This document shows, one piece after another, positions 11,393 to 22,904 of a stretch of 64,000 nucleotides of DNA; positions within the stretch are counted from its first letter, which is position 1; the number at the start of each line of letters is the position of its first letter. A program made the translations under genes and the position numbers. This DNA comes from Primulina eburnea (lineage: Eukaryota; Streptophyta; Magnoliopsida; Lamiales; Gesneriaceae), in assembly GCF_022965805.1 (NCBI RefSeq), contig NC_133106.1, positions 33,159,913-33,223,912 on the forward strand, read 5' to 3'. The notes under the pieces were generated by a model. The model was given only the letters and a program-made list of their open reading frames with translations. It did not search any database and was not told where the DNA came from.

Positions 11393-12016
11393 TTAAACCG
11401 CGTAGCAAAACTTCATGCATTTTGAGGCGTTGCAAAGCTTGAAACATTCTAAATCCTCCTTGTATTGCTTCGAAACCTTATCATGCTTGCATATTATACG
11501 CCATGGACCCGAAAGCATCACCCCTGTAAACGCCAGAAAGATTGCCAGGCACAACACTAGAACCACATATCTTTTTCTCTGAGAAAACTTGTCTCTCCAA
11601 ATCTCCAACGGGTTATGATTTTGATCTTCGACGTTATTATTTCTGTTTTTTAATCTTCTTTCCAGAGCATTGTATTCGGACCAGGTATCATCATGCAAGT
11701 TCATGACCCGGACATACTTTTTTCCGATCGAAAGGAGAGCGAAAAAGTTTAGAACGGCAGCCAGAAGAGAGAGTGAGAAAACGAACCAGGCATCGGAGCA
11801 CACGAGGGTAGTAGTGTTGGATATTGCGGCTAAAATGACCCCCTGGAAAACGAAGTAATAGTTTGCTAGTTGGAAGACACTGTTCATTAGGGTTTGGATC
11901 CGAACTTCCTGTTCTCCGATGAATTTTCTCAACTCCCTGGATCTTTCTTGATCAACGATTCGGTTATTTCGGTCTTGGATTCCATTTGCATTGGCTTCCT
12001 CATCGGACGCAGCCAT
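11393..12016 (-). CDS. small membrane protein with three predicted helices, unknown function
   Basis: An intact 207-residue frame. The N-terminus is acidic and polar, with a likely helix ('ERSRELRKFIGEQEVRIQTL'). Helix 1 is about residues 47-64 ('QLANYYFVFQGVILAAI'), helix 2 about 76-98 ('AWFVFSLSLLAAVLNFFALL') and helix 3 about 149-170 ('VVLVLCLAIFLAFTGVML'). The C-terminal tail carries six cysteines ('CKHD...CFKLCNASKCMKFC'). The ATG at 12016 is the first in frame. Paralogues lie at 6095-6538 (truncated) and 21800-22399. The shared core is F-Q-L-A-N-Y-Y-F-x-F-Q-G-V-I, then a helix ending in F-A-L-L. I do not recognise a named family. It is probably a real gene because the family pattern is conserved between diverged copies. 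Confidence 0.78.
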   Translation of the reverse strand: MAASDEEANANGIQDRNNRIVDQERSRELRKFIGEQEVRIQTLMNSVFQLANYYFVFQGVILAAISNTTTLVCSDAWFVFSLSLLAAVLNFFALLSIGKKYVRVMNLHDDTWSEYNALERRLKNRNNNVEDQNHNPLEIWRDKFSQRKRYVVLVLCLAIFLAFTGVMLSGPWRIICKHDKVSKQYKEDLECFKLCNASKCMKFCYAV

Positions 12017-13441
12017 GCTACTCTTTTTTTTTTGGAATGATTTTTTTTTCTTTTTTGAACAAATAAATTAGGAATATAATTTTGGATAGGAACCTAGAGA
12101 GTGTGTGTGTGTGTGTGTGTGTGTGTATTCCAAGAAGACGAGAATGTGATTATGGTTTAATAAATTCATGTCGGTGGAGTTGAATGAGTACGAGGGCTCG
12201 CACCTTGCTAACATTAATGGTAAGGATATAGTTGAGAGTAATTAATGTTTATTAGCATTAATTTACTCAAGACTTTAGCTTCTATTTTTGTGGAATAATT
12301 ATAATTTATAATCTACTTGTCATCGTATGCCCTTTGAGAATATATTGAGTACACTAATTCTTTTTATGTAAACATTGTCATAATTATTTTCTCGATCATA
12401 CTTTGAATTTTATGTATATAATTTGAGTCTGGGAAAATAAATCAAACTTTGAAAATCATAATGTACTAAAACTCAAATAGAAAAATTTAGCGAGCCAAAA
12501 AATTTATTTTCTTATTTGAGTCTTGTATGTACGTATACGATAAAATTATGATTGTGTTTGCATGTAATTATAATTTGATTAGTTAGTTGGATGAATTTGA
12601 AGATCATTGCAAAATGAGTCCTTGAGTTTAGAGGAGATGAAGTTGAAATATATATACATTTGGGGTAAAATTAGAAAGAAGGATTTGAGATTCTTTATGT
12701 TATAAGCTATGTATGTTTTCTGTTTAATTTTTCAAATTTATTTTTCATACTAGTCATTTCAAATTCATGGGTTTCAAATGTTTTGATTTGAAATCCTCCC
12801 ATAAATCTAAATTCATCAATCCCAACATAAAATTAATTCTTTGTTAACACGAAAAAGGAATGAAAAAATTACAATCTCTCAAGTGTGTGATTATAATATA
12901 GCATAATCGAGCGGTAGGCATAATTAAATTGCACCATCATCATCATTTGCAGTAGGAACCAATTCATTGTATTTTGAATTACATTTGGGATTGTTTTTAC
13001 CACGCTTTCGGTCAAATGCTTAATTGTGAACTATTGGTTAATTTTGTCGAATAAAGTAAAACATTTCTTGTTATAATTGATTATTATAGACTATATTAAT
13101 CAAATGGTTGACCCGCCTCCTGACAGGTTGAGGATGCAAAAACTCATTCCAATCTAAAGTAAGTTGCAGGTTAGGCGGGCAAGCCCACATGCCACATATT
13201 AAAAAAAATTAAAAATATATTCTTAATTGAATTTAATCATTTCATGAATAAAAATTTATAGAAAAATATTAATAAAATTATAAATAATTGATATCATACT
13301 TCTACATGTTAGTTAAATTAATTATCACAAAAATATAACAACATTCACTAAAAATATCTATATATATATGTACATATTATTTTTTAAAAAAATTTCCCAA
13401 CATGCGAGCCAACCTGACCCGCCTCATATTAACCCGCCTAA
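12017..13441. other. intergenic, probable upstream region of the membrane-protein gene
   Basis: A (GT)n run lies at 12101-12127, within the likely 5' untranslated region of the gene at 11393-12016. The rest is AT-rich with no supported gene. Around 13104-13200 there is GC-richer sequence (GGTTGACCCGCC) that reappears inverted near 14127-14142, suggesting an older element into which the MITE at 13442 inserted. Confidence 0.55.
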
Positions 13442-14066
13442 GAGCATCTCCAACCCAAGCAGCAAAATAGCGTTTCACGCTATTTTGCTGCTTGGGCTTC
13501 TCTAATGGTGCTGCGCTATTTGAAAAATAGCGCAGCACCATTCTTCTCTGCGCCACATTTGGTGCAGAGAAAAGCTCTGCGCCAAATGTGGCGCAGCTGT
13601 TTTCTTTTTTTTTTTTTAATTTTTTTTTGTTTTTTTAATTATAAATATTTATATTAATATTTATAAATATTTTTTATATAATAATATGATATTATTAATT
13701 AATTAATAATTAGATATATTTAATTAATAGTATAATATTTATTATATTATTTTAATAATTAGATAATATTTATTATATAATTTTAATAATTAAATATAAA
13801 ATCATAAAATTAAAATATTTAATTATATAAATTTACAAAGTATTTTATAATAATTTTATAATTAAATGTCAAACACGCAAATTTATTGAATAATATTTAA
13901 ACATTCAAGTACACAATTAAATAAAAACACGATTCAGATAATTTAAATGCAAATATAAATAAAATTTGAAGTAGATGGGTTGGAGATGAATATTGTATTT
14001 GGTGTAGAAACTGCACTATTTTAGAGTAGAGTTGCTTTAAAATAGAATTTTGGGTTGGAGATGGCC
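13442..14066. mobile_element. PIF/Harbinger (Tourist-like) MITE, 625 bp
   Basis: Ends are GAGCATCTCCAACCCA and, inverted, GGCCATCTCCAACCCA. The flanks are TAA at 13439-13441 and 14067-14069, the 3-bp TWA duplication of Harbinger elements. There is no coding capacity. The left 155 bases hold three consecutive hairpins; the remainder is almost pure A/T. Confidence 0.9.
13454..13596. repeat. three consecutive hairpins in the MITE
   Basis: Hairpin 1 has perfect 19-bp arms at 13454-13472 and 13478-13496. Hairpin 2 has perfect 18-bp arms at 13504-13521 and 13525-13542, with a 3-base loop. Hairpin 3 has 22-base arms at 13548-13569 and 13575-13596, with one mismatch. The motif GCGCTATTT/AAATAGCGC recurs. 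Confidence 0.93.
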
Positions 14067-15067
14067 TAAGCCCGCAAACCGCCTTTAAATGTGTTAAGAT
14101 TTTCCAACTCAACCACTTAATTTGGTTGGCGGGTTGGTCAACCAAACCCGACGGACGTTTGTATACCTAGTCATGCATGTCCGGTGACACTCTGATATCT
14201 TTCTCGATCTCTATCCCATATAACGGGTTTCGCCGTTCCGGATACTAGATTTAATTTTAGTATTAATTCATCTATTTGACCCATAATGTCAAGGCATCTG
14301 ACATATTAGGTACAGATCTCTCAACCCGTCGTATAAAAAAATATGCAGGTCGCGATTAAAATATATTACTCTAATTCTCTATTAGTTTTAAAGCAAATTT
14401 TATGCTCACGTTCATTTCAACATGACTCCTGAGTCTTTATTTAATAGGCAGTCCAGTTCTTGAAACGACAGCTTAAATATATATATTAATAATTCAGGCT
14501 CTTCTAAATTATTCATACAATTTGTTATTAATCTAATCTAATCTAGGTTTCATTTTTTTTTTTTTGTAATCATATATACTGACATTACCAATCCACAATA
14601 CAATGCAACTTGAATAAATACATGGTATATAATAATACAATGTAGTGAAATATTCAGAATCTAATATTTTATAATTAATATTAATATAAAAACTATATAG
14701 ATATAAAATTTATAAATGTTATGTGGAGTGTAAACAGGATAGAAGTTTAAATAAATTGTTGGATCAAGGAAATTACATTTTATATTAATGGAGCATTTAT
14801 TTAAATAAAGCTGACCTATATGTTTGACCAAGTAAGCTGACAATGTACCAGTCAACTGAAGGGATCCATTACTATTACGATTTACGCATTTCCCACACGT
14901 TCAGTATCAGTTTCCTTATTTGATATAAAATTATAGATTGATTGAAGAGGATTATATTTGGCTATTTTTATATAAAAAAATATATATTTATATGTGGCAT
15001 TTTATATTGGATTTATTAATTATTGTATCCAACATGCATATGCGAAAATGTTGTAAATTATAATAAC
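14067..15067. other. intergenic
   Basis: It begins with the inverted counterpart of the GC-richer sequence seen left of the MITE (GGCGGGTTGGTCAACC at 14127-14142), followed by AT-rich DNA. No gene is supported. Confidence 0.5.
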
Positions 15068-15229
15068 TGTTGAGTGCTGGTTTAGGAATTACGCTTTTGT
15101 CATATTCTCACGCTTTTGTTATTAGTTGACTTCTGTAGTATTAATAGACTTAGCAACTGTTCTTCTTGTACACACAAACAGATTAATATTTCTATATTCA
15201 GAAAACGGTTTCCTTCATGTACTTTGACA
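15068..15229 (+). repeat. short copia 5' LTR (162 bp)
   Basis: It starts TGTTGAGTGC and ends ACTTTGACA, and the very next bases are a classic primer-binding site. The matching 3' LTR was not found after 19770, so the left boundary rests on the TG...CA rule and is less certain than the right. Confidence 0.72.
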
Positions 15230-15241
15230 TGGTATCAGAGC
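15230..15241 (+). promoter_or_regulatory. primer-binding site, tRNA-iMet
   Basis: TGGTATCAGAGC, complementary to the 3' end of plant initiator tRNA-Met, directly after the LTR. It marks the element as plus-strand and sets the LTR end. Confidence 0.95.
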
Positions 15242-15380
15242 AAGGGAAATTCAGATCCGAGCTCTCGATCTTTTAGATCGGTTTTTTAATTGATCCATCC
15301 AGCTTATCATCCGCGATTTCTTAGCTCGCGACATCGATTCCAACTTCGCTGCAGCTTCATTACAAATTTGAGGTTCAGCA

Positions 15381-18300
15381 ATGGCAAATGGACCTAATTT
15401 CAATGATCCGATGTATATTCATCCCTCCGATACTCCAGGTATGAATCTCGTCAGTGATCAATTGGTAGGAACTGATAACTATGGAGTTTGGAGCAGAGCT
15501 ATGTTGATAGCGTTGCAAGCTAAGAATAAGATTGGATTTATTGACGGTACATGTATGAAACCTGAAGCGGGTAGCACATCAGTATTGCAATGGGAAAGAT
15601 GTAACGCTCTCGTCTTATCGTGGATATTGAATACTGTTTCTAGAGAAATTTTTGGTGGAATCGTTTATGCGACCAACGCTTCTGTTGTCTGGACGGATTT
15701 GAAGGAGCAATTTGATAAGGTCAATGGTTCTCGTATTTTTGCCTTGCATCGCGATATAGGACGATTGGTTCAAGGGCAAAGCACTATTTCCGCATATTTT
15801 TGCAAGCTCAAACAACTTTGGGATGAGTTCGCTTCTCTAGTAATTTTGCCATCTTGTGAATGCGCTGCTGCTAAGAGATATGTTGAACATGATCAACAGC
15901 ATAGATTACTCCAATTTTTAATGGGATTGAATGAGAGTTACGCTGCTATACGAAGTCAGATTCTAATGATGTCTCCTCTGCCTACTGTTGGGCAAGCTTT
16001 CTCCATTATCTCTCAGGAAGAATCTCATCGTTCGTTATCTACTACTGAGCCTTCACCAACTGTGTTTTACTCAAATCAGAACAGAGCAGGTGATCAACGG
16101 AAGGATATCATGAAATGCGACTATTGTAATCTCAATGGACATTTGAAAGAAAATTGCTATAAGATAGTTGGTTACCCACCTTGGCATCGTCTTTACCGAG
16201 GACAAAATAGAGGAGGTGGGAATAAACGCTTTGGGCGTGGCTATGGTCGAGGACATAGGAATGCTGCTGATGTGAACTTAGTTGAGAATGTTGAAGTTCA
16301 ACCTTTGACTACTTCTGGTCCCATCCATAACACAGCTCCTAATACTGCTCCTGTGTTCACCTCTGCCCAGTATGCAGAAATCTTAAAGCTTTTGGGCAAT
16401 AGCAACCTCCAAACAAGTGTTGAACATGTGGTGAATATGGCAGGTAATTCACATCCATCTCATGTCTCAATGCCATCTTCTAATTGGATAATTGACACCG
16501 GTGCTAATGAACACGTGGTTGGGGATTTAAGTCTACTGCATAATCATAAGTCCTTGTCGAATTCCAATAGTTCAGTTAAGTTGCCTAATGGTATTACTAC
16601 CCTCATTAACCAAATTGGCTCAGTGGCATTATCTCCCTCCGTTACCCTTCAAAATGTTCTCCATATTCCAGATTTTCAATTCAACTTATTGTCTATATCT
16701 AAATTTACCAAATCCCATAATTTCTTTGTCACATTCTACCCTCGTTTTTGCATCTTTCAGGACCTCAAAAGTGGGAAGATTGTGGGGATTGGTAAAGAGA
16801 AAAATGGACTCTATTACCTTGAAGCTTCCCATTCTTTGAAGACCTTATGTCAGCCTATAAATAGTTCTTGTTCATTTCTTCCTCACTATAATACTATATT
16901 GTTACAAAAAGAGATTTCTGTTTGTACTTCTGCCACTGATTTTTTGTGGCATAAGCGACTCGGTCATTTGTCTGGATCAAGAATGTGTTTGTTGCCTTTT
17001 TTACCTAATAATTTGTCACTCTCACATCGCTCTATTTGTCCACAATCTAAGCAATCTCGATTGCCATTTCCTTCACACAGTGACACTAAGTCTTTACATT
17101 GTTTTCATTTACTTCATATGGATATTTGGGGGCCATTTAATACTCCAACTATGAATGGGGAAAGATACTTTCTGTCCATAGTCGATGATTTTTCTCGTGG
17201 CACATGGGTGTATCTTATGCACTCCAAGTTAGATGTGCTTCGGATTCTTAAGATTTTTTTTTCCCTGGTTCATAATCAATTTTCCAGCAAAATTCGGGTT
17301 CTTAGGACAGACAACGCCTTGGATTTCTTCAAAACCGAGTGTCAAGATTTGTTTTCTTCCCTTGGCATTGTTCATCAAAGCTCTTGTCCTTATACCCCGC
17401 AACAAAATGGGATTGTAGAACGTAAACATAGACATATTCTTGATATTGCTCGTGCATTGCTCTTTCAAGCTTCTCTCCCCCTTCGTTATTGGGGAGATTG
17501 TGTGTTGACTGCCACATATCTTATTAACCGATCTCCTAGTCCCATTTTACACAATAAAACTCCCTATGAATTGTTAATGGGCACTCCGCCTTCTTACACT
17601 CATTTACGGGTGTTTGGTTGTTTGTGCTACGTTGCTTCCTTGCCACTAGGACATAAGTTCTCTCCCCGAGCAAATCCTTGTGTCTTTCTTGGTTATTCTA
17701 ACACCCAAAACGGACACAAAGTTTTGAATCTCCATACCAAGAAACTCTTCGTTTCTAGAGATGTGATCTTTCATGAAGACACTTTCCCTTTTGCCAATAT
17801 TTGTTCTAGTTCCTCAACATTTCCTTCTCAATCTTCTTTACCTGAAGATGTTTTTGATATCTCTTCTCCTCATTCACCTCCTACTGTCACTGACCATCCA
17901 CCTTCTACTGTCACTGATCATCCACGGCGTTCTTCCCGTTCCATTATCCCTCCTATTTGGACGAAGGATTATGCTTGTCCAACTTTGTCTAACCATTGTT
18001 TATACCCCATTTCTGATTTTCTTGATTACTCTCATTTTTCCCCTTCATATCAAAGTTTCCTTGCATCCATTTCCTCTGTTAAGGAGCCACAGTACTATCA
18101 TGAGGCACTAGCTGATTCTAGATGGAAAGATGCAATGGCTTTAGAAATCGCTGCCCTTGAGTCCAACCATACTTGGGATATCGTTGATCTTCCAAAGGGG
18201 GCTGTCTCGATTGGTTGTCGATGGGTTTTTAAGGTAAAATACCATTCTGATGGTTCGATAGATCGATTTAAAGCTCGTTTAGTTGCTAAAGGATATACGC

Positions 18301-18640
18301 AACAGCCCGGTATTGATTTTCATGATACCTTCTCACCTACAGCAAAAATTGTCACCATTCGCTGTTTGTTTAGTTTAGCTGCGGCTTATGGCTGGCCTCT
18401 AAATCAAATGGATGTGACCAATGCCTTTCTTCAAGGGGATTTAGATGAGGAAATATACATGTCACTCCCGCAGGGATATTGCATCGAGGGGGAGCATAAG
18501 GTGTGTAAACTCCGCAAGTCCTTATATGGGCTTAAACAAGCCTCTAGGCAATGGAACAACAAATTTGCTAGTATCATGGTTGTTGCTGGTTACACTCAAT
18601 CTGAGCATGATCATTCGTTATTTGTTCGACGCAATGGAAC
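15381..18640 (+). CDS. Ty1/copia gag-pol, open for 1,086 codons, cut by a CACTA element
   Basis: Domains in order: gag with 'NYGVWSRAMLIALQAKNKIGF' near residue 35; CCHC knuckle 'CDYCNLNGHLKENC' near 247; protease 'WIIDTGANEHVV' near 368; integrase zinc module from 'HKRLGH' near 523; core 'MDIWGPFNTPTMNGERYF'; 'RTDNALDF'; 'YTPQQNGIVERKHRH'; RT from 'WVFKVKYHSDGSIDRFKARL' to 'SLYGLKQASRQW'. The open frame continues 13 codons into the CACTA element, so its C-terminal residues are not element-derived. The ATG at 15381 follows a 139-base leader after the primer site. The frame resumes at 19389. The lack of stops up to the insertion suggests a fairly young copy, but the missing 3' half and LTR make it defective. 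Confidence 0.93.
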
Positions 18641-19388
18641 CACTACAACAATAAATGGTTATTGTGACACTTTTCTGTAGACACTTTTAATTAAATGTTG
18701 TTACAAATAATTAATAATGACACTTGTAAAAAATTAATAATGTGTAAAATAAAAAAACATATTAGATTAGTTATCCTGACATTTTTAATTGATGTCATCT
18801 TTTATATGGATTACTTTTCCCACATCGTAAAAAATCGTTAAAACTAAAAAATTTCACTATAAATAAGTGTTAGAATATTTGAGTTAGATAAATATTGGAG
18901 GAGGGAAAATAATTGTCTCCCTCCATATAAAAAATGACATCAATTAAAAATGTCAGGATAACTAATCTAATATGTTTTTTTATTCTCACATTTATTTTAT
19001 CTAATTTCCCTCTCCTATATTTATCCAACCCAAATGTTCCTACATTTGTTATTGTCACTATAAATAACATACACGACACTTTTAGTTGTCATTATAAATG
19101 ATTTTAACTGACATATAAATTTGTCATTGTTACTATAATAACAAGGCATCTATAAATGTATTTAAATATGAGTTTTCCTTACATTTAAAATTGTCATTAT
19201 ATGAATTATTAGTAACACGTATGAAGTTGTCATTAACATCTTATAATGACATTAAAGAATGTCAGTAAGTTTAAGACGACATTGGAATAGATGACATTTG
19301 TTGGAGGTGTCACTAAAACTTAAATGCCACTAAATATTTAATATGATGACATTTATGAATGTCACCATAAGCATTTTTTCTTGTAGTG
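18641..19388. mobile_element. non-autonomous CACTA (En/Spm) element, 748 bp
   Basis: The left end reads CACTACAACAATAAATGG and the right end, inverted, CACTACAAGAAAAAATGC. AAC flanks both sides (18638-18640 and 19389-19391), the 3-bp duplication of CACTA elements. There is no transposase. It interrupts copia RT a few codons before the YVDD box, and removing it with one AAC leaves the copia frame continuous. Confidence 0.93.
18751..18981. repeat. 60-bp inverted repeat inside the CACTA element
   Basis: Arms at 18751-18810 and 18922-18981 are complementary at 59 of 60 positions by eye, separated by 111 bases. The transcript could fold into a long hairpin. Confidence 0.88.
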
Positions 19389-19770
19389 AACTTTTGTTAC
19401 TCTCTTGATTGTGTATGTGGATGACATTGTAATAACGGGAAATAATGATGAAGAAATCAATTCCTTGAAAGCCTTCTTACATTCACAAATTCAGCTTAAA
19501 GATCTTGGATTGTTGAAGTACTTTCTTGGGATTGAAGTGTCAAGGTCAGCAGAAGGCCTTTACTTGTGTTAGAGAAAGTATGCATTGGAACTTATAGCAG
19601 ATTTTGGAATAGTAGGAGCCAAGCCTTGTGAGACTCCAATGGAGCAGAATCTTAAGCTCACAAGCCATGAGTTTGATGTTATAGAATTTAAGAATAAGTC
19701 TACCGTGTGTAGGGATGCTCTGTTGGAAGATGCGGGCTCATATAAACGTTTAGTTGGAAGATTGATTTAA
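19389..19770 (+). pseudogene. copia reverse transcriptase remainder, truncated
   Basis: It reads 'LLIVYVDDIVITGNNDEE', then 'LHSQIQLKDLGLLKYFLGIEV', the copia RT C-terminal half. A TAG follows 'EGLYLC' in 'GLYLC*RKYALEL'. The sequence ends at 'KRLVGRLI', after which the expected RNase H part is absent. This is the downstream part of the gag-pol at 15381. Confidence 0.9.
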
Positions 19771-21799
19771 AACCACGTTGATGGAGATAATCATGACAAA
19801 TAGTATACTAAATTTTTAAAATTAAAAAAGAAAAATCCCCACGGTTTCAACATTACCCACCTTCCTCTTAGTGTTTAGATGGGCATCTGGACGGTTTTTC
19901 TTCTTGTTAGAGCATCCGCATCCGTTCGAATTAATCCATGTTAATAACTCTCCATCTCATAAAAAATTATGAGGTCCACGAGCCACATATTCATTACATT
20001 AACATTTTCCCATTATTAACACACACTCACATTCATTTAATATCAACTTTCATTATTTATGGGTCCCACTGTCCACTTACTCATTTTTTTTATTTACAAC
20101 AAATATTACTAAAAATAAATAGTATTATTATTTTAAAATTAACTTAATTCCAATATTTATTAAAATATTATTAAGAAATGAAAAAAATGTTGGACTCTTT
20201 TAATTAAAATAATATACAACAATTTTTTTTAAAAAAACACAAAATACATTGAAAACACAATATATGTTGGTGAAAATTTGTGACAGTTTTTGAAAAACCG
20301 TCGCAAATAGCGATGGTTTTTTAAAAACCGTCGCTTGTCACTTTGCGACAGTTTAAGAAAAATCGTTGCAAATTTAGAAATAATGCCTGCCATGTCAGCC
20401 AAGATTATTAACACATGCACCCATATTGGTGCATGAACATTAATGTCAGCCAAAAATTTATAATCACTTTTTTAAGCATTTGAAAACACAATCTAAATTT
20501 ATATATTCTAATGAATTATATAAAAGATATATTGCTCCAAAAGATATATAAAAGATATATTGACTGTGCATGACGCTGCTGGTTTACCAGCATAAATTCC
20601 GATAATCAATGATTCTTAATAATTTTGTATTATATCAAATCATATAAAAAAATGCCAACGCATCTTTAACCCTTATTTAACTGTTCTAAAGATTGCTTGA
20701 TTTGAAATGGCCAAAGTCAGATATACTAACAAATAATTTTAATGAAAAAAATGGAATTCCAATTGATGTTTTTTTAATATGTAATAGAAATTTAAATATA
20801 TTATATAAATTGCGATTGTTTTGTGAACAAAATTAATATATTTTAAAATTTAGATTAGATTCTTTGGTAAAAATTTTAGAAAGATTTTTAAGAAAAGACA
20901 TATATAATTCGATATGAGTATTTTGATTCGTTTACTTAAGACGATAATCATATTTTCATGAGTTTTGCCTCAAAATCATATACATACATTAGTAATTTCG
21001 ACGTCTCTGCCAAAGTTTTTCTCAACTAACTCCTACTATACAATAAGATAAAATAATTTCAAATTTATTTATTCATAATTATAGATGTAGAAAATGATAA
21101 CTACATTCGAATATTTGAAAATATTTTTATCATTCCATGCAATAAAATTGCGTTTGGATTTATGAATTTCAAATATATGGATTTCAAATGTATTTTGGTT
21201 TTTTAAGAAAATAAGACCATAAACTCGATCAAGTCTACATCATACATGTTTATATCGTTTTTTTTTGTTAATTATGATACATTTCAAGTTCACCCAATAA
21301 TAACATCATTTGAAATATTCCTAATGTTTAAATAAAATTTAAGATTTGATCTATGGTTTAAACAATAAAACAATAATCAAAATACATAAATTTCAAATTC
21401 ATCTCTCCATAAAACTATTTAGTGTCATAAATTTAAGTTGAAATTAAACTATATTGAGTTTAAACAGAGGAGTAGCGAAGCATGCTTTCAGCTTCTGCTT
21501 TTTATAAAAAATTTGTGTTATTTATTTTCCCCACTATACTTTTACATGTTAATTTTATATAATTGTATCATCGATATAAGCCGGTACCATGTACATTTGT
21601 GATCAAGAAACGTTGTTCATATTATTAATGAAACAAATGATATATCGAGTTATATAATTTATCGAACAAAATACCAGTACCGCAGTTAACAAAATATCGA
21701 TCTCTCGTGCTAGAACTTGAAATTAAAGTTAAACCAAGAAAATATTTATCGATTCCCGATTACATCTCCGGCTCCATCCATGTCTCGTTAATTATAATC
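19771..21799. other. intergenic
   Basis: AT-rich with no supported gene. At 20279-20372 short inverted motifs of the type GACAGTTTTTGAAAAACCGTCGC and GCGATGGTTTTTTAAAAACCGTCGC occur, common in plant DNA-element debris. Around 19910-20460 there is MITE-like sequence (AGAGCATCCGCATCCG) without a matching opposite end. Confidence 0.5.
20279..20372. repeat. cluster of short inverted repeats (ACCGTCGC motif)
   Basis: Three consecutive units combine a T-rich arm and an A-rich arm ending CCGTCGC or its variant CGTTGC. Each can form a small stem. They are probably the remains of a DNA transposon subterminal array. Confidence 0.55.
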
Positions 21800-22399
21800 C
21801 TAATTCTTGGCACAGGTAATCGTCATGCATCCAACGAGCGTGACAACGAAAAACCCAGCAAAGAGAACCATGCAAACCATCACATAGAGCATTCTCCAGT
21901 TTCTGACGCAACTGACCATAATGGGTGGCGAGTTACCTCCTCTCTGATCACTCGGTTCGTGAGCACTCCTTTCCGGTGAAAACCTCATTCCTGATGGCGC
22001 TGGCGAAAAATCTTTCAGCTCCAGCATTGCCGCTTTACAATCTTTCTCATCTAAAAGTTTTTTGTACTTCAACGCGATGGTTAGAAGAGCGAACAAGTTG
22101 AGAATACCGGAGATAAAAGATAGGGTAAACGGAAGCCAGTGATACTTGCATTTCAGATTCGAAGGGGTGCTGTAAAATGCAGTGAAAATCACGCCCTGAA
22201 ACAAGAAATAGTAATTTGCCAGCTGGAAAGCTTCCTTTTGAAGGTGGTGCATTGTTTCGCTGACGGACAGATCGCAGCCAGCGCACCTGGAGACCACATG
22301 AGAGGGCGCTGCCGGTGGTGCTGCTAGCAGATTCGCTCCTTCTTCCATGGTAATGGTTTCTTGTGATATTATGTCTCCCTCTGGTTGGGTAGACGCCAT
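21800..22399 (-). CDS. small three-helix membrane protein, third paralogue
   Basis: An intact 199-residue frame starting at the ATG at 22399. The N-terminus is polar and Pro/Ala-rich with a Cys pair ('CAGC'). Helix 1 'FQLANYYFLFQGVIFTAF' is at about 58-75, helix 2 'WLPFTLSFISGILNLFALLTIAL' at about 88-110, and helix 3 'MLYVMVCMVLFAGFFVVTLVG' at about 170-190, followed by a short tail ending 'TCAKN'. Helices 1 and 2 match the protein at 11393-12016 closely, including the F-Q-L-A-N-Y-Y-F core. The loop between helices 2 and 3 and the tail are diverged, and the Cys-rich tail is missing. Function is unknown; the topology suggests an integral membrane protein of the endomembrane or plasma membrane. 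Confidence 0.8.
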   Translation of the reverse strand: MASTQPEGDIISQETITMEEGANLLAAPPAAPSHVVSRCAGCDLSVSETMHHLQKEAFQLANYYFLFQGVIFTAFYSTPSNLKCKYHWLPFTLSFISGILNLFALLTIALKYKKLLDEKDCKAAMLELKDFSPAPSGMRFSPERSAHEPSDQRGGNSPPIMVSCVRNWRMLYVMVCMVLFAGFFVVTLVGCMTITCAKN

Positions 22400-22839
22400 T
22401 AACGATCTTGTATTTCTGTTGGCACAGGTTCTAGATTTTATTGGCAGTTTGCAGACGCGTCTGGAATCTCTGCTTCATGGAAATTCCAGAGCGTTTAATT
22501 TAGATTGATTTTTAGCATCGCAATTGTTAGCACTCTAGAACAATATTCAATTAATAATTACACAAATTTATTTTGTGGATCAAACTCTGACTTACAATTA
22601 ATATTATTGTATAAACATGATTAATTAAAGTTGATAAAAATACGTTTTAATATACCATATTTAAATATGTTATTTTAATAAAAATATATAATTATTTCTC
22701 AAGTAGTTTTTTCCCTGGTTGTGTTGGTTTTTGTATTTTTCTTATATGTAAATATGCAACTCGATCTAGGAATAAGTATGTATTATTTTTGGGTTATATT
22801 GATGTAGCTTCGAAGTGATATTTTTGGGTTATATTTATG
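22400..22839. other. intergenic, promoter side of the third membrane-protein gene
   Basis: AT-rich with no supported gene. It separates the minus-strand gene from the plus-strand LINE fragment. Confidence 0.5.
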
Positions 22840-22904
22840 CTGTTGGATGAGCGCACATTTATCCCATGAGAATTTTGAAAAGTTTGCTATATTATCCTGG
22901 GCAG

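Noticed and set aside
18641..18680. Natural C-terminus of the copia polyprotein at the stop at 18680
   Set aside because: The last 13 codons lie inside the CACTA element; the true frame continues at 19389.
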